64,000 nucleotides of DNA, from NCBI RefSeq assembly GCF_010389155.1, contig NC_057764.1:15252001-15316000 (forward strand). The letters run 5' to 3'. The notes under the pieces are model-generated. The model saw nothing but the letters and a program-made list of their open reading frames with translations, was not told the origin of the DNA and made no database searches. This stretch comes from Erigeron canadensis. Its lineage: Eukaryota > Streptophyta > Magnoliopsida > Asterales > Asteraceae. Position numbers and translations under genes: made by a program. Positions 57,011-64,000 of the stretch are shown here, one piece after another (positions within the stretch are counted from its first letter, which is position 1; each line of letters begins with the position of its first letter).

Positions 57011-57415
57011 TAAGCGTACATAATGCTCTCAACTACTTATGAGTAAGGTATCATCCTCATTTGCCCTTTCTTTAATCTCAATGTTCAGACTTTGGAGACA
57101 ATCACATACGTTTCCTTTTACTAATAGATCTACAGTGGGTTTGTAGTGTTGCATGTTATGGCGTTCTAAGATATGTTCAATATAAGCCTTTTGAGAAAGA
57201 ACTAGAACATCATTACGCATATCCCGATATATTTCGATACCTGTGACATTAAAGGCATCACCGAGATCTTTTATGTCGACATTCTGCGAAAAGTAAACGC
57301 TTCGACTCATGAAACATATCCAAGTTGTTACTTGCAAGTATATCATCCACGTGCAAAACAAAGATTGTAAATTTACTCCCACTGATCTTGAGATAGGTGC
57401 ATTAGTCTACTTGAT
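57011..57415 (-). pseudogene. pol: Copia-D pol: RT second half
   Basis: The minus strand reads SGSKFTI-type sequence, a degenerate VDDIL segment, then DIKDLGDAFNVTGIEIYRD and LSQKAYIEHILERHNM, the second half of a Copia RT. It is separated from the RT first half by the solo LTR and from RNase H by Copia-C. Frameshifts and stops are present; one 117-codon frame (57029-57382) is open by chance. Confidence 0.85.
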
Positions 57416-58386
57416 TTTCTTAGGAAGTCTTGTTGTGAGTCCACCTACACAAGATGTTAATCAAGAACAAGATATAATATGAATATGATAATAATGATAG
57501 TTATATCAAGTAACCCGATTGGCAAGTGATTCTAATCTAGATGAAGACTAGTTAAGAATCACGATCCAGATGATGGATATGAACAAGTAAGATAATTAAG
57601 AACAAGTGCTTGAAACTATATAAATACTAAATATAATCAAGTATTATGGCAATGAGTCAAGATGTATTTTTCCAAGTATTTTATTTATTGCTATAAACAA
57701 AATACAAAGGTTGTTGCGGAATAAAGATAATCACACTTGTGAAAATATCTAAACAACCTAGAAATACAAATGATCTAATCAACGAGGAGTTACTCATAAG
57801 AATACTTAGAGTAAGTATCACACGTTGCAAATGCCAAAGTTCCAAGCATTTTTGCAAGTGTGAGAAGTCTTATATTTATAGGCAAACATGTCATGATGAC
57901 ATGGCAAATGCCGTACAAATATGGTTGGGTGCATTTATGGATTTGTTGGACAAATCCATAACATGTTTGTTTAAGGTAAAGTATGTAAGTTTCTTTGATA
58001 TGACTTGACATACTTTATTCCCAGCCTGTTGCCAAAACTATCCCAATCCCAGGTATAAAGTTATTAACCGGGTAAAGGTAGTTTAAAGCCTGCAAAAAGA
58101 CTTCCTCGTAATCAGTGTAAAAGTGTTGTAAATACTTTTACACTGAGCCTCTTCAGTTTCACCTTCAAATAAGATCTTCTCTGAGCTTTGCTTCTGAAAT
58201 GATCTTCTTCTTCAGTCTTCAGTCTTTGACTTTAGTCTAAACGTCTTCAATGTTGGTTGATTCTGAAACTGAAGTGAAGCTTCAGTGAGCTTTATTCTGA
58301 ATGACTTCAGAATCCTGAGCAAGCGTCCTTCGCTGAACTTCAACTTAATTTGAACAAATCATACTTAGTCGATTTTTGACCTAACA
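57416..58386 (-). repeat. Solo LTR, Copia-B-related family
   Basis: 971 bp within Copia-D RT. On the minus strand it starts TGTTAGGTCAAAAATCG and ends CTAAGAAAA, the same TGTTAGGTC...AAAA style as Copia-B LTRs. The flanks CTTGA (57411-57415) and CTTGT (58387-58391) differ at one base. It shares the tattttatttatt, ggttgttgcgga and cctcgtaatcagtgtaaa phrases with Copia-B, plus a TATA box (CTATAAATATAAG near 57869-57882). It is diverged from Copia-B, so it is another subfamily. Confidence 0.85.
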
Positions 58387-58960
58387 CTTGTCCTCTTATG
58401 ACTTCATTAAACTTAACGTAAGTGACGCTTGCTTCAACCCGTATATGGACTTATTCAACTTGCAGATCATGTGCTATTTACTCTATGGAACTTCAAGTTC
58501 ACATGTATCCATCTTAATGGAAGTTTGCATTTAGGAAAGTGGTCTTAACATCCATCTAATGTAACTCTAAATCATAATAAGTTATGAATGCCATGATGAT
58601 CCTTAAGGAATCTATATGAGACAGTAGATAAGGTCTCTTGATAATCGATTCCTTCCTTTTGAGTAAAGCCCTTCGCAAATAGTTATGGCCTTATAGCGTT
58701 TGACGTTTCCATTCAGGTCTAATTTGGTTATGAAGATCCATTTACAACCTACAGGTTTAGATTCTTCAGGTAATTCAACCAAGTCCCAAACGTCATTATG
58801 CTATATGGAATTAAGCTCTCAAATTATGGCTTAATCCCACTCAGTGGCATGATCGCTATTAATGGCTTCTTAATTAGAGGTAGGATCAGTAAACTTTCCA
58901 ATGTCCTCAACTTCAATTAAATAATGAAATCATCAAAGTTATGGTCTTGTGTAACCTAGA
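58387..58960 (-). pseudogene. pol: Copia-D pol: RT first half
   Basis: The minus strand carries a YGLKQASVTYVKFNEVI-type reading (RT, near 58387-58460) and further up a degenerate segment corresponding to KGYTQKEGIDYQETF. Stops and frameshifts throughout. Confidence 0.75.
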
Positions 58961-60250
58961 TGATCTCCTGAGTTGATTTTCAGGTTCAGTAAGGAAGATG
59001 CTTTAGCGTTATTAATAAGATGCTTTAACATTAGTAGTATCCTGATTAAGAGGATTAGGTTTTTGATTTTGATTCGGAGAAAGTGGATCAGTGATATTAG
59101 GAGCAGCGTTGGGTACAAGAGGAGTTATCGGAGGAGTAATAATAACCGACGAGTGGTTCCCCCCGCTTCTTGTACTTCCTGCAAATCTTAAGTTATGATT
59201 TGTCGTGCTCCCACTGATCACTTAGTTCTCATGAAATGTGACATACTGCGTGACAATAATGCTAGTAGAGTAGCAAAGACAATAAAACTAATAACCGATA
59301 AAGAAACAAGTAAGGGATTTAGGATCCAGTTTCTTTAAGTTAGGGTTATAGAGTTATGCTTTGGCAGTACAACCTCATACGTTCATATAACTCAGACTCA
59401 GTTTCCTTTCTGTCCATGAGTCTTAAGGACAGATTCTAATGGAACTCTTATTGAGTATATAAACAGCTATGCATAAGACCTCAGTCCAAAGGAAAGTAGG
59501 TAAGTTAGTGTTGACAAACATACTTTTCACCATGTCCATTAAGGTTCTATTTCTCCTTTTAGCAACATAATTTCGTTGAGGAGAACCAAACATGGTATAT
59601 TGGTTACTTATGTCTTGTTCCTTTCAAAAGTTATGGAAAGGATTAAGAGCTTAACCAATATCAATATGTCAACCATAATACTCACCTCCTCTATCTGATC
59701 TCACAACTTTTATTTTATGATTAAGTTGGTTTAAAACCAAAGTTATAAGATCAATAAAAGTCTCTAAGGGTTCATATCAAATATAGGTGCATATAATGTG
59801 AATAATCGTTAATGATTCTAATAAATGATGCATGGATGCGGGATAGGGGACACTAACATCAGAGTGAATTATTTCCAACAAGTTGGAACTTCTAGTGGCT
59901 CCTTTCTTAATCCCTTAAGCCATTGAATACATGTTTAAAAATCACAAAAATCAAGAGAATGTAACATTCCATCCTTTATGAGTCGTATCATGCAAACTCG
60001 TGAGATGTGGCTAAGATTTTATGCCACTACATGGAGTAATTCTTTTAATTAGTTAGGTGATTTTGTCTTTGTTTTAGTTATGTCATCAATATTAGGAGAC
60101 AACAAAGACTGTGAGAAATTATGATCTAGTTCTAACTTACACAACAATCCATTCAAGAAACTAGGACCAAGGAATTCATTATTATGAGTATTGGCAATCT
60201 CGTCGTAACCATGAATTAATATATAACTTTCAAGGTGTTAGACTAGAAAA
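58961..60250 (-). pseudogene. pol: Copia-D pol: integrase and GAG-pre-integrase
   Basis: The minus strand reads VVRSDRGGEYYG near 59672-59707, the integrase core signature. A degraded GAG-pre-integrase reading (LWHKILATSHE) lies near 60000-60040. The 58973-59221 stretch is the serine/asparagine-rich linker between integrase and RT. No long open frame. Confidence 0.75.
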
Positions 60251-60599
60251 AAAAGACAACAATGTTCCGAGAAATTCTCGGTACACATAAGGTATCCACT
60301 AGTCTAATACGCTTTCAAGTGTTTATATGTAAATCATAAGTCTCCATGGTTTCAACATATAAGAGATCAACCCTTCCAACTCTCAGCTTTCTTTAGTCAT
60401 TTGATAGTTTCTGAATTGTATGGAATCCTTATGTTGAGTTAATCACATGAACCATATAATTAGAATCACTCACACATGTATTAATAGATACATCATAAAA
60501 AGAATCAAATATTACATGAAATAAGTTACCTTTCTTAGCTAACTACTCCTTGATTTTAGGGCAATCTGGGCACAATCAGAATTTGTAGTTAGGATTGCT

Positions 60600-61140
60600 C
60601 GTCAAGGACTCAAAACTAGAGGTAAAAGCACCATGATTAGCCTTTTGAACTTTAATTTGCAGTCTTATTACTGTTATATCTTTCCTCTTAATGGAATTAG
60701 CAGTGGTAGTAAGGTGAACACTTTAGGTTTGCCCAACTTAAGACGAACATTTTCTTGCACATATATTGCATTTAGTTCACTCATCGATCATTTATCCTTC
60801 ATAGCGCTAAAGTTAACTTTGAAGGTGTCAAAATGAGCATGCAATGAGATCATTAGAAAATGCACAAGAAAATTGTCAAAAACTTCCATTTTAGGACTCT
60901 TAAGCTTATGAGTCATGTCAGTCATCTTGATTATGTGTTCACAAATATTGCTATTTCCTTTATTCTTAAGCTACTTGCATACGCTTTATACATTTCCTCA
61001 GATACTATAATGAAGTTCTTGACCATCATTAATAACAAGTGATTCGCCCTATCCCACTTTCTTAAAATTTGCTTTCTGAGCTGCGGAAAAGTTAGCAGTA
61101 ATAGCAGTGGGTTCATTATGGCGAATGACATAGTCAAGGT
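60600..61140 (-). pseudogene. gag: Copia-D gag, decayed
   Basis: The minus strand reads KWDRANHLLLMMVK, then VHFLMISLHAHFDTFKVNF and KDK(stop)SMSELNAI, the body of a Copia gag. Several stops; the zinc knuckle is not clear. Confidence 0.7.
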
Positions 61141-61884
61141 CTAGCATCTTTAGAGTTAGAGGTAATTAATCCTTTCATAAAGCAAAGTTTGCACCAATAA
61201 GTGGCTTAATGCCTAAGTTAGGTACTACAGTGGAAATAAGGAGGAAATCAATTTATGATACAAGTAATACAATATTATTAAAATAATGCCTAAAACTAAG
61301 GGCAATAAGATTATAGTGACATAATTAGCTATCTAAGACAGAATAAGCAATATCTATAAAACTAATGGAACTAAAGTAATGCCTAAACTTAACCAAGGGT
61401 TAATAATAATGTTCCTTATAATAACATAATTAGACATCTAAGGCTTATTAAGTAATGTCTCTAAAAGTAATTGAACTAACGTAAGAGGCTAAAGTAATGT
61501 TTCTAAGAATAATGAGACTAACACCATTATATTAATGAAGCCAGTGATAAGTAAACCTATTGTAAACACCAAAACAATAAGTTAACACAAGGCTCTACTT
61601 AGAATTTACATCACCTTTGGGCAGAAGTAACTAATATCTAAGTACAAATGAGCATTAGGTCATGCAACACCTTTGGGCACAAAATCAAGAATCAATATAC
61701 TTAGTGTATATTATGCATGAAAATGTTCCTTTAAGCACACAATATATGTTAAATCACCTTTGGGCAGAATCAATATACTTAGTGTTCATTATGCAAAAAG
61801 AAAAGAACGATAGCACCATGAGAATCACATTTGACCTTTGGGCACAAATGATAAAACCATGTATATTAGTGCGAAGCCCCCACA

Positions 61885-61980
61885 CACTACGGGGGTCCGA
61901 GGGCAGCGCCCTTGGGAGCGGAGTCCAAGGGGTAGCAGCCCCTAGCGGGTCCAAGGGGCAGAGCCTTCTGCCCTGGCTAG
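61885..61980. repeat. GC-rich minisatellite
   Basis: About three units built on gggtccaaggggcagcgcccc-like words (core ccaaggggcagagcc). It stands out sharply from the AT-rich surroundings and lies in the Copia-D leader. Confidence 0.75.
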
Positions 61981-62322
61981 GATCGAGCTGCCAGGTCAGC
62001 GCGACCACAAATTTTCACCCTTAATGTCCTATGGTAAAAATGTCTTAGAAAAAATTATTTTTTGAAAAATTAGAGACAAATTCAGCTACAAAATTATAGG
62101 ATAAAATAGTAAGCACAAACACATTCATCAGCTAAGATCGTCTTTAGTATACATAAACTTAAGTAATAACTTCTGATCAAGTAAGCACAAAGTTAGGTAA
62201 TAGTTCGTGATAACATAAGCACAAAGTCATCATAAGTCGTGTTGACATTGGAACGAAAATATCATTAAGTCGTGAGGACATAAACATGAAGATATCAGTA
62301 CGAAGATGTCATACACTCGTGA

Positions 62323-62545
62323 TGACGTAAGCACGTGCTTGTAGTTAATTCGTGTATAGAGATAAGTTGAAGTTCGTGTGATCACATAAGCGTGAAGGTG
62401 ATGTAAGCACGAAGATGACGTAAGCGCGAAGAGCAGCAGAAACCATGATGATGTCAGCACGAAGATGACGTCAGCGCGAGGATGACGTCAGCACAAAGTG
62501 GGCTTTAGTTCCTGATGACATCAGCATGAACTCGTGATGACGTCA
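62323..62545. promoter_or_regulatory. Cluster of TGACGTCA / TGACGTAA words and a G-box
   Basis: The palindrome TGACGTCA occurs at 62466-62473, 62483-62490 and 62538-62545. TGACGTAA occurs at 62323-62330 and 62416-62423, and GCACGTGC at 62331-62338. Degenerate copies fill the gaps. TGACG and CACGTG words are known binding cores of plant bZIP (TGA, ABF/GBF) factors; that they act here is inference. Confidence 0.6.
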
Positions 62546-62624
62546 GCACAAAGTTCTTATTCTGCAGATTTTTAGTTCGCGAAATTCATCAAATTCGAAC
62601 AGAATCATGACTTGTTGTTCGCAA

Positions 62625-62640
62625 CCTGGCTCTGATACCA
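62625..62640 (-). promoter_or_regulatory. Primer binding site of Copia-D
   Basis: On the minus strand it reads TGGTATCAGAGCCAGG two bases from the LTR, the initiator-methionine tRNA type. Confidence 0.85.
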
Positions 62641-62642
62641 CA

Positions 62643-63104
62643 TGTTGGAAGAAACATGATTCGATTCGAGTGATAAAACATCCCCAATCGTCCTGTGGAA
62701 CCTGTAAGAACATTAAAGCATAATTGCTATTGATTTCGGGTTCCCATAACAAGGTGATTGAGTAATAATGGGATGAGTAATTCGGCTGGAACATGATGCA
62801 CGAATTTGAGAGGAATACCCACACGAATTTTTGGGTTTATTATGTGTTGCGATTAACCTTAACTTAGGGTTAATGACTCTCTATTTATAAGGAGAGTATT
62901 TACACATTCAACCCCTTGGATGTTTAATGTGTGCATCACTAGTTCTCTTAGTTTACAATCACCTAATGGGAAACCCTATACTGCGTCTCTACGAGTAAAT
63001 AAGCCCATTATATATTTACTAGTCATAGGTATTTCAGTTATCGTCAATTATCATATCTGGAATGACACATGATCAGTGACGGTCACACTAACATGGTTCC
63101 AACA
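62643..63104 (-). repeat. 5' LTR of Copia-D
   Basis: 462 bp, TGTTGGAAGAAACATG to GGTTCCAACA on the plus strand. It begins 29 bases past the stop codon of the F-box/LRR-like gene and is in the same transcriptional orientation as that gene. Confidence 0.9.
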
Positions 63105-63133
63105 CAACGAACCAAGACCATCGCCACGGTGGA

Positions 63134-64000
63134 TTAGAGTACGACCAACTCCACCTCTGGAGACATACATGATGATAGCTTTGATTTGGCATGGGACCGA
63201 CCAGCCTCCTCTCTCTCCATATACTGGCTTGCAGTCAATACCATTCCATCGTAAGGATGGCAGGAAGGATCTATCACAATTTGTTTGAGTTTATCATAAG
63301 CATTGCCTATCATGTACAAAGCAATCTGAAAGTCACTAAGTAGACCAAGATAACCATGGATCTCAAGATGCGTAAGGTATGGAAAGTCATGACCAAAAGG
63401 AGTATACCAAGCTTTTTCCTTAGTGATTGGTGCACACCAATGTAGCTGCATATAATCATATCAATATAGTTTGTGAATTAGATAAAGTCATAAACAGAAT
63501 CCTTATCAACATAGATTCTGTTTATATGTGCATTATTTACATGAAGCTAGCTATGTGATTAACTGAAAACGTATCGATATTGAAAAAGTTTCCAAACTTG
63601 GGCACTTCTTAGCAATTTCAATGAACTCTGTTAGACAGTCGCGATGTTCAGTTGGCAATGTCAGGTTCAATGTCTTGACATTTGGTAGTATCGGAAATCC
63701 AGAAGCATCCCTTTCAATATCTTCCTGGAAAAACATGAAAACAGTCTCACTATCTTATCGTTAAAGATTAAACACACACACACACACACATACACACACA
63801 TATATATATATATATTAGAGACGAGCTACTAACCATTTGACGATCTATGTTTAAGGAAAGAACCTCAAGGGTGGAAGCAACACATGAGATCGCACTCAAC
63901 ACCTTATTATTCAAGCCCACACTTACATTGCCAATATTAAGTTCTTTAATCTTTGAAAGGTTTGTAAGACGTATTTCTATATCTTGACCAATATACACAA
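63134..64000 (-). CDS. F-box/LRR (FBD-like) protein, 3' exons only
   Basis: Three coding blocks on the minus strand, gene start outside the window. Block 1 (64000-63834): LTNLSKIKELNIGNVSVG and ASTLEVLSLNID, LRR-like. A GT donor (ATG|GTTAGT) follows and an acceptor TTTTTCCAG precedes block 2 (63724-63571): GFPILPNVKTLNLTLPTEHR and FIEIAKKCPSLETFSISI, LRR-like. Block 3 (63445-63134) follows acceptor TATGCAG: LHWCAPITKEKAW, FPYLTHLEIHGYLGLLSDFQ, LKQIVIDPS, EEAGRSHAKSKL, VELVVL and stop. The wording fits plant F-box/LRR proteins that recruit targets to SCF ubiquitin ligases, but the F-box itself is not in view. The first GT after block 2 (63570) does not keep the frame into block 3, so a missed micro-exon, another donor or a frameshift is possible. 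Intron 1 has a CA/TA microsatellite (63770-63815). Confidence 0.7.

Larger units (their letters stand above)
61141..62624 (-). repeat. Copia-D leader with several repeat arrays
   Basis: Noncoding leader between primer site and gag. It holds at least four copies of cctttgggca spaced 60-90 bp (61613, 61670, 61757, 61834), a GC-rich minisatellite of three ~27-bp units (61885-61980), and a bZIP-type TGACGT array (62259-62553). Confidence 0.75.
40558..63104 (-). mobile_element. Copia-D, outermost Copia of the nest, decayed
   Basis: LTRs at 40558-41018 and 62643-63104 on the minus strand. The outside bases CGACG (40553-40557) and CAACG (63105-63109) differ at one place, fitting an old 5-bp duplication. 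Read right to left: LTR, primer site, leader, gag, integrase, RT, RNase H, polypurine tract, LTR. It is interrupted by Copia-C (41919-57010) and a solo LTR (57416-58386). Its own length without inserts is about 6.5 kb. Confidence 0.9.

Noticed and set aside
61662..62024. 120-codon frame in the Copia-D leader
   Set aside because: Spans the cctttgggca repeats and the GC-rich minisatellite; composition follows the repeats.
1..64000. CRISPR array, prokaryotic operons, rRNA genes
   Set aside because: No regularly spaced repeats with unique spacers, no bacterial gene layout, no rRNA-like stretch; all evidence is for a plant nuclear genome.

Overview
This is a gene-poor, transposon-dense stretch of a flowering-plant nuclear genome. 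The evidence is nested Copia and Gypsy LTR retrotransposons with tRNA-type primer sites, tRNA-derived SINEs, MITE-like elements and a spliced F-box/LRR-type gene. The style of the Copia pol proteins and of the F-box protein suggests a daisy-family (Asteraceae) eudicot; that is an impression, not a proof. Only two host genes are supported: a small 81-residue plant protein (27628-27873, +) and the 3' exons of an F-box/LRR-like gene (63134-64000, -).

Left part (1-24513). A decayed Copia (Copia-A, +) runs from its protease motif to its 3' LTR (3302-3781). A MITE-like element sits at 4860-5152. A Copia-C 3' fragment (5735-7388) abuts a decayed Copia-B copy (7389-15380, +), which carries pol and then a second long gene, here called aORF. 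That copy is split by a solo Athila-type LTR (10089-11845, duplicated target AAGGT). Next comes an Athila-type Gypsy on the minus strand (about 15440-24187): 5' LTR 22384-24187, primer site, gag, protease and RT, with a Copia-C fragment (17191-18774) lying in a deletion, then the integrase tail. Beyond its pol lie two unexpected cistrons: a BASIC PENTACYSTEINE-like pseudogene and a flexivirus nucleic-acid-binding-protein-like pseudogene. Each is preceded by the same 35-bp leader.

Middle part (24514-29495). Mostly host-like AT-rich DNA with a MITE candidate, two SINEs with clear target duplications, and the small protein gene.

Right part (29483-63104) is a nest. A SINE (29496-40503) is split by a Tekay-like Gypsy with 2.8-kb LTRs (29676-40438, duplicated target AGGAT). 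Forty-one bases beyond the SINE starts Copia-D (40558-63104, -). Copia-D contains Copia-C (41919-57010, +, duplicated target TAAGC) and a solo LTR (57416-58386). Copia-C in turn contains Copia-B (45083-53588, -, duplicated target AAGAG). The inner Copia-B is very young: its two ~967-bp LTRs differ at only three places by eye. It keeps an open RT-RNase H gene and an intact 1247-residue aORF with its own TATA box and CT-rich leader. The nest lies just past the stop codon of the F-box/LRR-like gene.

The most unusual items are the aORF transcription unit carried by Copia-B in two independent copies, and the leader-plus-cistron pair downstream of the Athila pol. Boundaries were set by reading repeats and target duplications by eye; family names are from motif recognition, not searches.
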